NCBI GenBank assembly: GCA_023248635.1
Contig: JAHFED010000044.1
Span: forward strand, 1 to 55,992
Reading direction: 5' to 3'
DNA from: Myxococcales bacterium
GTDB lineage: Bacteria; Myxococcota; UBA727; VGSZ01
Length of the DNA stretch: 55,992 nucleotides
The notes beneath the pieces are model-generated. The model saw only the letters and a program-made list of their open reading frames with translations, was not told the origin of the DNA and did not search any database. Position numbers and translations under genes: made by a program. This document shows positions 1 to 10,600 of the stretch, in pieces (position 1 is the stretch's first letter; every line of letters begins with the position of its first letter).

Positions 1-3000
1 GGCATTCACAGCGTCAGCGGTCGGGCCACCTGCAACGGCTGCGACGTGCACGACAACGTCGGCGACGGGCTGCATTCGAGCAACCGCCTCAACTGCACCG
101 ACTGCGACCTCCGCGACAACGTCGGCGCGGGGCTGCGAGCCGACACCAGCAGCGGCGTCGAGGCCTCTTGCTCGCGCTGCACCATCGTCGACAACGGCGT
201 CGGCGTGGAAGTCGTCGACGGCGCCGACCTCGTGCTCGCAGACGGCTTTGTGGGCGTGAACCCCGATGGATCACCGGGACCAAACGACGGGGGTCCCCAA
301 ATCCAAGCGGCCCACGCTTCGATCAGCGTCGCGAACACCCACCTTCGAGGAACGGGCGAGGGCCCTGTCGTCCGCGTCGCGGCGTGCACCCTGAATGTCG
401 ACTCCAACTCGCGCGTGGAAAACGGCGACGTCGGCATCGAGGCGACCGATGGGTCCTTCTCTCTGGCTGCCACGGTCTGCAACGTCGGCACTGGCTATCT
501 GGTGGTCGGAAGTCCCCTCGAGCTGGATGGGCGCATGGCCAATGAGCCGGGTTGTGACGGCCGGGCCCTCGATGTGGGCGTCGATGCCACGTCGAACGAC
601 GTCAGCAGCAGCGGACTCGTCGTCGACGCCGGCGTGTCGGCAGTAGTGCTGCGCAATTCGGGACACACCACGGTCGCGCTGTCTGGCCTCGACCTCTCGG
701 CGCCCTTTGCGTTCAGCGCCGACGGCTTTGTTGGCGGCTCGGTCACGCTCGGCGGCAAGGCCCGCGGCCGGGTCGAGCTCGCCAATGTCACCCTCGACGA
801 GATCCAGGTGGGCTCTGCGTCTGAGCCCTTCGCCGTCCGAGACGCGACCGGCGTCGGCTTCAGCCTCAACGCCCTCAGCCCCCTCACCAACCTGGCGGTC
901 AGCGCCGACGGCTGTTCAGGGCGAGGCATCGACATCGACCTCAACACCCTCGGCGGTGGTGGCGCTGGGCCCAACAGCAGCGCCTTCCTGGTCTTGAACG
1001 CCACCAACAACGACGCCGACGGCGTCGGCATCCTCGTCAAAGCCGACGTCGTCAGCCTCAGCGGCTCTGCGGGTGGCAATCTCGGGCGGGGCTTCGATCT
1101 CGACGTCGGTCCCGGCCCCTTGCGCGGGGAGCTCGCGCTCAGCGACCTCGTGCTCATCGACAACGGCGACGACGGCCTCCGCCTGCTCGGCTCGGGCTCG
1201 GGCACGCTCAAGGGCGTCTCGGCCTTCGGCAACGGCGGGGCTGGGCTTCGGGTCGGCGGTGCCATCGATCTTGACGTGGGCGCAGCCGACATCGGCGACG
1301 TCAACGACGCCGGCCTCGGTTTGACGGCTGCCAATGTGGGTGCCGGAATCGTCGTCGGCGAGGACGCGAGCGTCGTGCTGGGGCTCGATCGCCGCTTGCG
1401 GCGCCGTGAGCTGCCCGACGTGCCGACGCGGGTGGGGCGCAACGTCGGTGGCGGCGTCCTGGTTGAGGGCCAGGCCTTGGTCGACGTGGCCCCGGGATTC
1501 TCCTCTTTTGCGGTGCCGCTCGGCATCGACTACGGCGACGACGGCCGCACGCCCAACGACGTCGGCGACGCCGATCAGGCACCGAACACGCCCTTCATCA
1601 GCCGCATCGATCGGGTCGCCGACGGCTTCGTCGTGCGTGGTTTCGTGCGGCCCGATGCCAACGTGATGTTCTTCAGCGCCGATCGCAATGACAGCGATGC
1701 CGCGCCCTTTTCCTTCCTCGGAGAAGCACGAGAGGGCTCCCTGGGCGACGTCGACGCCGCCGTTGGCGACTACGACGATGCCGAACGCGGCAGCGAGCGG
1801 GGGGTGGCGGCTTTCGCCTTTCGCTTTTCTGGGGCAGCGGCAGAGCTGCCCCTGGGAGCCGGCCCGCTCGTCGCCATCGCCTCCCTCGACGGGCGGGCGT
1901 CGGAGCCCAGCCCCTCCTTCGTGCTCGACGGGTGTGCGCGCAGCGACGACGACCCCGAGTGCGACTTCGATCGCGACGGCCTGACGACCCTCGTAGAGGC
2001 GACACGCGGCACCAGTCCGTTCTCTGCCGATACCGACGGCGACGGCGTGTCAGACGGCGGCGAAGGGACCCTCGACTTCGACGACGACGGCGTCATCGAC
2101 GCCCTCGAGAGCGATCGCCACGACCTCGATCTTGACGGCCTGTCCGAGCAGCGTGACCGCGACGACGTCGACCCCTGCGTGCCTTCGACCCTGAGCCTGC
2201 GCTGCGATGAAGACGGCGACGGTCTCAGCGGCGTCGACGAGGATCTCTTCGGCACCGATCGCCGGCGCGCCGACAGCGACGGCGACGGCCTGCCCGACGG
2301 CATCGAAGCCCGCAGCGACCAAGACGGCGACGGCATCAACGACGCCCTCGAGTCCCTCTCCCTCGATGGCGATGGCGACGGAATCTCCGACCAGGACGAT
2401 CGCGAGGTCGTGCCCTTCGCCTGCGGCGGCCTGCCGACGATCCGCGGCGTGGTCACCATCGATGACGACGACGATGTCGCGGCTCTGCAGGGTACCGGCT
2501 GCATCGTCGGCAGCTTGGTTGTGCGCGGGGGCGAGCCGGCCGGCCCGCTGCTGCTTCCCGCGCTGCGCTTCGTTACCGGCGTCATCGTCGTCGAAGGCAC
2601 CACCGTTGATGCGCTGGCGCTGCCGCTGCTGAGCCAAGCCGGATCCATCGACGTTGCCGACAACGACCTCCTGCTCTCATTGCAGTTGCCCCTGCTGGGA
2701 CTGGTGCGCGGGGACGTCGTCGTCGCCGGCAATCCCTTGTTGACGTCGCTGGTGATCGAGGGCGCCCTGGGCAACATCCTTGGCGACCTCGTCATCGACG
2801 ACTGCGACGCGCTGACCAGTCTCTCGTTGTCTAAGGTGCAGAATGTCGGCGGCGATCTGATCATCACCGACAACGGCGCGCTCGTTGCCGTCTCGATGCC
2901 TCGGCTGCAAAATGTGGGCGGCGAGCTCTTCGTCGACGTAGCCGACGGCCCTGCCGTGTGCTTGCGCCCCGGTTGCGACTTCGACGGCGACTCGATCCTC

Positions 3001-4608
3001 GATGCCGTCGAACGCACGCGCGGCACCCAAGTCAGAGACACCGACAGCGATGGCGACGGACGCGCGGACAACGTCGAAGGTGCCAGCAACCTCGACGGTG
3101 ACCTGCTCATCGACGCCCTGGAAAACAACGACACCGACGCCGACGACGACGGCCACACTGCCCAGCTCGACGCCGACGACAACGACGCCTGCGTGCCCGA
3201 CGCCGCCCTCGTCCTCTGCGACTCCGATGCCGACGGGGTGGCCGACGGCACCGAGCTCTTGAGAGGCACCAATCCGGCGAGCCCCGACAGCGACGGCGAT
3301 GGCAAGGGCGATGCCCTCGAAGCCGGCACCGACACCGATGGTGACGGCGCCATCGACGCCCTTGAGAGCGACGACGTCGACAACGATGGCGACGGCAGAA
3401 GCGTCGAACGCGACGACGACGACAACGACCCCTGCAGCCCAGACCCCGATAGCGACGCCTGCGACCGCGACGATGACGGCCTCTCCGACAGCGATGAGCG
3501 CGCTCAGGGCACCGACCCCACCGCGAGCGACAGCGATCTCGATGGCGTGGCCGACGGCGACGAACCCGGCGACAGCGACGGCGACGGCGCGATCGATGCC
3601 TTGGAATCGTCCACCGGCGACGACGACGGCGACGGCATCTTTGACCAGAGCGACCGCGACGACGACGACCCCTGTGCCCCCAATCCGCTGGCCAAGGCCT
3701 GTCTTGATGCGCGCGCGCCTCCGGCTCCCCCCCGCGACTGCAGCGGCCTTCAGACCGTGGGCGGCGACATCATCCTGCTCAGCGACGACGACGTGGCGGC
3801 CTTCGTCGCCACGGAAGTGCAGTGCATCGTCGGCAACCTCGTCATCGGCGGCGACGTCACCAGCGCCGAGCTGGCGCGCCTCATTGTCGTCACCGGCGAC
3901 GTCACCGTGCGCGACGCCGACGCCCTCACGAGCCTCAGCCTGCCCGCCCTCGCAAACGCAGGATCTGTCGATGTCGAAGGCAACACCCTGCTGGTCGAGT
4001 TTTCCGCGCCAGCGCTCGGGAGCGTCGAAGGCGACCTGGTGTTCGCGGGCAACGACGCCCTGACGGGGCTCGCGCTGCCCGCCCTCACGACCATCGAGGG
4101 CGATGTGCGCGTCGAGGATTGTGACGCCCTTGCCGACATTGACCTACCTGCACTGAAGGACGTCGGCGGCGGCCTCGATGCGAGCGCGAGCGGCGACATC
4201 GACCTTGGCTCTCTCGAGAGCGTCGGCGGCGATCTCGCGGTGTCGACCCCCGATGGCAGCGTCGACGTCTCGTCCCTCGACGACGTGGGGGGAGCAGTGA
4301 CCATTGTCGCGAGCTCCATCACAGCTCCGGAGGGCCAGGTCTGTGGTGCCGAGGGCTGCGCGACCCTGTGCGGCGACGGCATCAAGGCCGGCAGCGAGCA
4401 GTGCGACGACGCCAACGACGACGACGGCGACGGCTGTTCCGCCACGTGCACGGCGGAGGCGGGCTTCGTCTGCACCGACACGGGTTGCTTCGACCTCGAC
4501 GACGCGGGTCCCAGGGTGGCGGCGACGTGTGGCGCGGGCCAGGCCCAAAGCCTTGCGGCGCTGGCCGTCGTCTTGCTGCTGCTGCCCCGTCGTCGACCCC
4601 GACGCTGA
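1..4608 (+). CDS. Giant cell-surface protein, 5'-truncated: beta-helix, TSP3 calcium repeats, Cys-rich repeat, MYXO-CTERM-like tail
   Basis: The frame is open from base 1, so the true start lies upstream; 1535 codons are visible. Residues 1 to about 640 are short Asn/Asp/Gly repeats (DNVGDGL, DNGDDGLRL) typical of right-handed parallel beta-helices. Two cassettes follow. Each has Asp-rich DxDxDG thrombospondin-3-type calcium repeats (about 645-815 and 990-1235) and then a leucine-rich stretch with GDLVIDDCDALTSLSL-type units resembling receptor L-domains (about 830-985 and 1243-1440). A Myxococcus-type Cys-rich repeat (CGDGIKAGSEQCDD, about 1447-1497) precedes a hydrophobic helix and an Arg-rich end, consistent with MYXO-CTERM-like sorting and surface display. 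The role is probably adhesion or matrix formation; ligand unknown. The downstream gene is a paralogue with the same domain order. Confidence 0.85.
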   Translation, partial: GIHSVSGRATCNGCDVHDNVGDGLHSSNRLNCTDCDLRDNVGAGLRADTSSGVEASCSRCTIVDNGVGVEVVDGADLVLADGFVGVNPDGSPGPNDGGPQIQAAHASISVANTHLRGTGEGPVVRVAACTLNVDSNSRVENGDVGIEATDGSFSLAATVCNVGTGYLVVGSPLELDGRMANEPGCDGRALDVGVDATSNDVSSSGLVVDAGVSAVVLRNSGHTTVALSGLDLSAPFAFSADGFVGGSVTLGGKARGRVELANVTLDEIQVGSASEPFAVRDATGVGFSLNALSPLTNLAVSADGCSGRGIDIDLNTLGGGGAGPNSSAFLVLNATNNDADGVGILVKADVVSLSGSAGGNLGRGFDLDVGPGPLRGELALSDLVLIDNGDDGLRLLGSGSGTLKGVSAFGNGGAGLRVGGAIDLDVGAADIGDVNDAGLGLTAANVGAGIVVGEDASVVLGLDRRLRRRELPDVPTRVGRNVGGGVLVEGQALVDVAPGFSSFAVPLGIDYGDDGRTPNDVGDADQAPNTPFISRIDRVADGFVVRGFVRPDANVMFFSADRNDSDAAPFSFLGEAREGSLGDVDAAVGDYDDAERGSERGVAAFAFRFSGAAAELPLGAGPLVAIASLDGRASEPSPSFVLDGCARSDDDPECDFDRDGLTTLVEATRGTSPFSADTDGDGVSDGGEGTLDFDDDGVIDALESDRHDLDLDGLSEQRDRDDVDPCVPSTLSLRCDEDGDGLSGVDEDLFGTDRRRADSDGDGLPDGIEARSDQDGDGINDALESLSLDGDGDGISDQDDREVVPFACGGLPTIRGVVTIDDDDDVAALQGTGCIVGSLVVRGGEPAGPLLLPALRFVTGVIVVEGTTVDALALPLLSQAGSIDVADNDLLLSLQLPLLGLVRGDVVVAGNPLLTSLVIEGALGNILGDLVIDDCDALTSLSLSKVQNVGGDLIITDNGALVAVSMPRLQNVGGELFVDVADGPAVCLRPGCDFDGDSILDAVERTRGTQVRDTDSDGDGRADNVEGASNLDGDLLIDALENNDTDADDDGHTAQLDADDNDACVPDAALVLCDSDADGVADGTELLRGTNPASPDSDGDGKGDALEAGTDTDGDGAIDALESDDVDNDGDGRSVERDDDDNDPCSPDPDSDACDRDDDGLSDSDERAQGTDPTASDSDLDGVADGDEPGDSDGDGAIDALESSTGDDDGDGIFDQSDRDDDDPCAPNPLAKACLDARAPPAPPRDCSGLQTVGGDIILLSDDDVAAFVATEVQCIVGNLVIGGDVTSAELARLIVVTGDVTVRDADALTSLSLPALANAGSVDVEGNTLLVEFSAPALGSVEGDLVFAGNDALTGLALPALTTIEGDVRVEDCDALADIDLPALKDVGGGLDASASGDIDLGSLESVGGDLAVSTPDGSVDVSSLDDVGGAVTIVASSITAPEGQVCGAEGCATLCGDGIKAGSEQCDDANDDDGDGCSATCTAEAGFVCTDTGCFDLDDAGPRVAATCGAGQAQSLAALAVVLLLLPRRRPRR

Positions 4609-4658
4609 GCCTCCGCCCCCGTTCGCGCGCTGCTCGAATTGGCGCGCTACAACAGGGA

Positions 4659-7600
4659 ATGCTCATCCTCGTCGCCGCCGCGCTCGTCAGCACCACGACT
4701 TTTGTCGTCAACACGACCGACAACATCGACGAAGACACCGCCGACGCCTGCACGGTGGCCCATCCGCATTGCTCCTTCGCCGAGGCCGTGCGTCTGAGCA
4801 CCGACGTCGACGACGACGTCGAAATCCAGGTGCTGCCCGGGGGCGGCGGCGTCATCTCGTTTGGCGGCCTCAATCTGAGCCGGACGGGGGTCAGCGGCAA
4901 CCTGACCATCGATGGCACCGGGGCCCTGGGCTTTGCTGTCGGGACCCCGTCGGTGGAGCTGAACGGTCCGCTGGGCCTGAGCCACACCGGCTCCAGCGCG
5001 GTCATTGCCGTGCGCGGCTTCGCGTTCACGGGCCAACTCAACCTGGGGGAGTCGGGGTCTTCGCTGAGCTACGACATCTCCGACTGCACCTTCGGCCGAG
5101 GGCTCGATGGCCTGGCGGTGCCGGGCTTCATTGGGATCAACGTCAGCGGCGGCGGCGGGGTTGCCGACCTCGCTCTGACCCGCGTCGACATCATCAGCCA
5201 GGTGGCCTTTGGCGCCGAGCTCTCTGACCTGAGAGACGTCAGCTTCGTCGACGTCAATCTCGGCGTGTCTGGCGATCTCGTTGCCGGCAACAACATTGGC
5301 ATCCGCACCCTCGGCATCACGGGCTCCCTCACCTGGGACGGCGGCGTCATCGTCGACAGCATCGACCGAAGCTTCCTGATTCAGGGCGGGCCCACGACCG
5401 CGGCGTTCAGCAACTTCACCGTCGGGGCCTTGGCCGACGGCACCCCCGCGCCGAACCAGGGCACCGGGCTGCCGCTTTCGGGCATCGACCTGAGCACGCT
5501 CACGAACGTCACCGTTGTCAACAGCGCCGACGTCGGCTTGAGCGGCGCCTTCACCGCATCCAGCAACGTCTTTGTCGGCGTGCTCCCCGACGGGACCCCC
5601 GGCCCAAACCTCGGCGGCGGGGTCGACGGATCGATCACCTGCAACGGTTGCGTCATCGCCCACAATGGCGGCGGAGGCGCGGGCACGCTCGCGGGCAACG
5701 GCAACAATGTGCACGACAACGGTGCGGGTGTCGGCAACCTCAACGGCGACGACAATCTGATCCACGACAACCTTGGCTTCGGCGCGGTCACCGTCACCGG
5801 CAACGGCAACAACATCAGTGACAACGGCGGCAACGGCGTCGATGGCGCCGTCACCGGCGACGACAATGTCATCAGCGGCAACGGCGGGCGCGGGGTGGGG
5901 GCGCTCAACGGCAACGACAACCTCGTCACCGACAATCTCACGGGCGCCTCGTCGGTCGCTGGCCAGCGCAACACCGTCACCCTGAACCACGGCATCGGTG
6001 TCAATGGCGGCATCACCGGCAACGATCACCGCGTCAGCGACAACGAAGGCGATGGCATTCACGGCGCTGTCTCCTGCTCCGGCTGTGTCATCGAGGACAA
6101 CCGCGGCCACGGCGTCGTCGGTGACGCGGGCACCGGGTGCACGGGCTGCGACCTCCTCGCCAACGACGGCGACGGGCTGCGCTCCGACACCAGCAGCCAG
6201 ATCCTCTGCTCCGGCTGCGAGATCGCCGACAACGGCGGCGACGGCATCCGCGGGGTTCGCGGCGATGCCGTCGGCGTGGATTGCGATGTGCACGACAATG
6301 CCAATGGGCTGCACGGCGACGGCGCACCGGCCCTCTGCACCAACTGCCAGGTGCACGACAACACCGACGACGGCGTGCGCATCGAAGTCGGCGGCGCGGC
6401 CACATGCACGACGTGCACCATCGTCGACAACGGCGGCGGCATCGGCGGCGCGGGCGGTGGCCTCGCACTGGCCAGCAGCTTCGTCGGCGCGCATGCCGAC
6501 GGATCCACGGGACCCAACGGCAACGGTCCCCAGATCGAGCTGACCAACACCGACGCCACCGTCAGCGGCTCCCGCGTGCGGGGCTCCGGCGCGGGAGCCG
6601 TCATCAACGTCGACGGCGGCAGCTTTCAGGCGGATTTGGAATCGCGCTTCGACAACGGCGACATCGCCGTGCAGGCCGACGACAGCTCGGTGTCGAGCTT
6701 TGCGACCGTCTGCGACGTCGGCACGGGCTACGTCGCATCGGGAGGTTCCCTCACCATCGGCGGCCGCGTCGCCAACGAGGAGGGCTGCGACAGCCGCGTT
6801 CTCGCCGTCGGCGTCGACGCTTCGTGCGACGTGAGCGCCGACAACCTCGTGGTCGAAGCCGCCCTGTCCGCGCTGTCCATTCACGACGTCGACATCGTCA
6901 ACGTCGCCCTCTTTGAGATCTCCCTTCTCGCACCCGCCGCCCTCTCCATCCAGCGCGGGGCCAGCGGTGGCTCGGTGCAGATGACGGGGCAGGCCGAAGG
7001 TCGAGTGGTGATCGACGACGTCGTTCTTGACGAGCTGCGCGCGGGCTCGGCCCGGCGGTCCTCGCTCAAGACCAACGCCGAGCCGCAGCGTGTGCTCGCT
7101 GCCGCTGACGACCCTGCCGGGAACGACGTGCAGATCGCACCTTTCCTGGTACGCGACGCCGTCGGCACGGGTTTCCGCGTCGGCAACGCCCGCGTGGGGG
7201 TGAGCAGCCTGGCCGTGAGCGCCGAGTCCTGTTCGGGCCGGGGCATTGACCTCGACATCCAAAGTTCCGCGGGTGGCAGCGGGCTGGGCGCCCTCGAAGC
7301 CAAGCCCAACGAAGCCGTGATGGTTTTGACGCCGAGCTCAAACGGTTCAGACGGCGCCGTCGTCGTGATCAGTGTCGATTCGCTGTCCCTGAACGGCGCC
7401 GCCACCGGCAATGTGGGCAGCGGCTTCATCCTCGATGTGAGTCCGGGTGCGGGCGGCGGCGCCCTGTCGCTGGGCGAAATCGTGGTGGCCCTCGACGGCA
7501 AAGATGTGCTCCGCACCAACGATGCGAGCGAGAACGCCGAAGAAACGCTGCTTGGTCTCTCGGCCGTCGACAACGGCGGCGACGGCCTTCGGATCTTGGG

Positions 7601-10600
7601 CTCCAGCGCGGGAGCTCTCAGGGCCTTCTCCTCCTTCGGCAATGGCGGCGACGGGCTGCAGATCGGTGGCTCCATCGGCCTCGACGTTGCGGCCGCCGAT
7701 GTCGGCGACGTGCTGGATGTGAACCTCGGTGCCACCGCACCCAATAACGGTGCGGGCATCGTCGCCGAAGACGACGCCACGGTGGCCCTCGGGCTCGATC
7801 GCAGGCTGCGACGCGCCGAACTGACGACACAACCCGCGCGGGTGGGGCACAACGATGGCGGCGGCGTCCTGGTCAGAGGCAATGCCCTTGTCGACGTCGC
7901 TCCGGGCTTCGCGGCCTTCGACGTCCCCTTCGGCATCGACTACGACGACGACGGCCGCACCGCCAACGACATCGGCGATGAGGATCATGCTCTCAACGCT
8001 CCCTTCATCGCCCGCGTCGATCGCGCGGGCGCGGATTTCGTGGTGCATGGCTTCGCGCCGACCCTGGCCAACGTGATGTTCTTCATCGCCGATCGCAGCG
8101 AAGGAGACGCCGCCCCCTTTGCCTTCTTGGGCGAGGCCAGCGAGGGCTCCATCGGCGACACCGACCCGGGAACGGGCGACTACGACGACGACCAGCGCGG
8201 CTCCGACCGCGACGCCGCCGCCTTCAGTTTTCGCTTTTCCTCCGCTCGCGGGGCCGTCCAGCTGCCGTTGGGTGCCGTGCCCCTGGTCGCCATCGCCTCG
8301 GTCCGCGGGCGCGCGTCTGAACCCAGCACGTCGTTCTTCCTCGACGCCTGCTCACGCAGCGACGAAGACCCGGACTGCGACTTCGACCGCGACGGCCTGA
8401 CCAATGCCGAAGAAGCCGCAATCGGCACGAGCCATCTCAACGCCGACACCGACGGTGACGACCTGAGCGACCGCGCCGAGGGCAGCGCGGACTCCGACGA
8501 CGACGGCATCATCGATGCCCTCGAGAGCAACCAACGCGACCTCGACAGAGACGAGCTGCCCGAGCAGCGTGATGCCGACGACCTCGATCCCTGCGTGCCC
8601 TCCACCGCCAGCCCGCGCTGCGACGACGACGGCGATGGCCTCAGCTCCGCCGATGAGCTGGTCTTTGGCACCGATCCCACCAAAGCCGACAGCGACGGCG
8701 ACGGCCTGCCCGACGGCATCGAGGCCCGCAGTGACACCGACGACGACGGCATCAGCGACGCGCTGGAATCGCTCTCCTTCGACGGCGACGGCGACGGCGT
8801 CTCCGACCAATTCGATCGCGAGGTGGTGCCCTTTGCTTGCATCGGCCTGCCGACCCTCCGCGGCGTGGTCACCATCGACGACGATGCTGACCTCGCGGCC
8901 CTGCAGGGCACCGGCTGCATCGTCGGCAGTCTCGTGCTGCGCGGCGGTGACCGGGCCGGCCCGCTCGCGCTCCCCGCACTGCGCGTCGTCACCGGCGCCA
9001 TCGTGTGTGAGGGCACCCCCCTCACCGAGCTGCAGTTGCCCTTGCTCGGCCAAGCGGGCCTGGTCGCCATCTCGGACAACGCGGGCCTGGTCGCGGTGCA
9101 GTTGCCGCTGCTGGGTTTGGTGCGCGGCGACGTCGTCATCGCCGGCAACCCTTCGCTTTCCTCCGTCGTCGTCGACGGCGCGCTGGGCAACATCCAGGGT
9201 GATCTGGTCATCGACGATTGTGACGCTCTCACATCGGTGTCGTTGCCCAAGGTGCAGAGCGTCGGCGGCGATCTGATCATCGATGACTGCGACGCCCTCA
9301 CGTCCGTCACGATGCCGAGGCTGCAGAGCGTCGGGGGCACCGTGATCGTCGAGGGCGCCGACGGGGCGGTGGTGTGCCTGCGCGAGGGCTGTGACTTCGA
9401 CGGCGATTCCGTACCCGATGCCCTCGAGCTCGCCCGGGGGACCAACCCGCGCGACATCGACAGCGACGGCGACGGACGCTCAGACGGCGTCGAAGGCGAC
9501 GCCGATCTCGATCACGACGGCACCATCGATGGGTTGGAGAACGACGACGACGACGACGACGACGACGGCGTACCAGCTCCCCGCGACGCCAATGACGACG
9601 ACGCCTGCGTTCCCGATGTCACCCTCTCTGCCTGCGATCACGACGACGACGGCGTCGCCGACAGCATCGAGATCGCGCGCGGCACCAACCCCCTCGCGCC
9701 CGACAGCGACGGCGACGGCAAGGGCGATGCACTTGAGGGTGACGACGACAGCGACGGCGACGGTGACCTCGATGCCCGCGAGCGCGACGACGTCGATTTC
9801 GACGGCGATGGCCGCAGCGCCGAACGAGACGAAGACGATGGCGACGCCTGCTCTCCCGATCCCGACGGCGGTGCCTGCGACAGCGACGACGACGGCGTCT
9901 CCGACCGCGAGGAGGTCGATCAAGGCACGGCCCCCACCGCCAGCGACACCGATCAAGACGGCGTGCCCGACGGTGCCGAACGTGGTGATTCCGACGGTGA
10001 TGGAATTGTCGACGCCTTGGAGTCCGCCAGCGGCGATGCCGACGACGACGGCACCAGCGACCAAGGTGATCGTGCTGACAATGACCCCTGCGCCCCCAAC
10101 CCACTGGCCAGCGCCTGCCTCGACGCGCGCGCGCCCGCGGCACCCCCGCGCGCCTGCGCCGCGCTCGAGACTGCGGGTGGCGATGTCGTCCTCCTCGACG
10201 ACGACGACGTGGCCGCCTTCCTCGCCAATGGCATTCAGTGCATCGCTGGCAACCTGGTGGTCGGCGGCGGCGTCACCAACCTCGACCTCGGCGGACTCGT
10301 CATCGTCACCGGTGACGTCATCGTGCGCGACGCGGATGCGCTGACGAGCATCGCCTTTCCCGATCTGTCCTCCGCTGGCTCCTTCGACGTCGAAGCCAAC
10401 GATGCGCTCTTGAGCTTCCAAGCACCCCTGCTCGGCAGCGTCGACGGCGACCTGGTGTTCGCCAACTGTGATGCCCTGCCCGAGCTCACCCTGCCCGCCC
10501 TCGCGAGCATCGACGGCGACGTACGCGTGGCCGACAACGACGCCCTCGGCAACATCAGTCTCGAAGCCTTGGTCGACGTCGACGGCGACGTCGACCTGGC

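Noticed and set aside
2000-3700. CRISPR-like regular repeats in GAC-rich DNA
   Set aside because: The regularity comes from in-frame Asp-rich calcium-binding repeats in a coding sequence; there are no equal-length direct repeats with unique spacers.
4368-4658. Extension of the second giant protein upstream of ATG 4659
   Set aside because: The extra residues are Arg-rich and out of frame with the sorting tail of gene 1. The hydrophobic leader and CSLREA-like motif start at 4659.
4647-7262. An 871-codon open frame antisense to the second giant surface-protein gene
   Set aside because: Composition is Ala/Val/Asp/Gly repeats mirroring the sense-strand Asp/Gly repeats. The sense frame has domain order, Cys-rich repeat and sorting tail.
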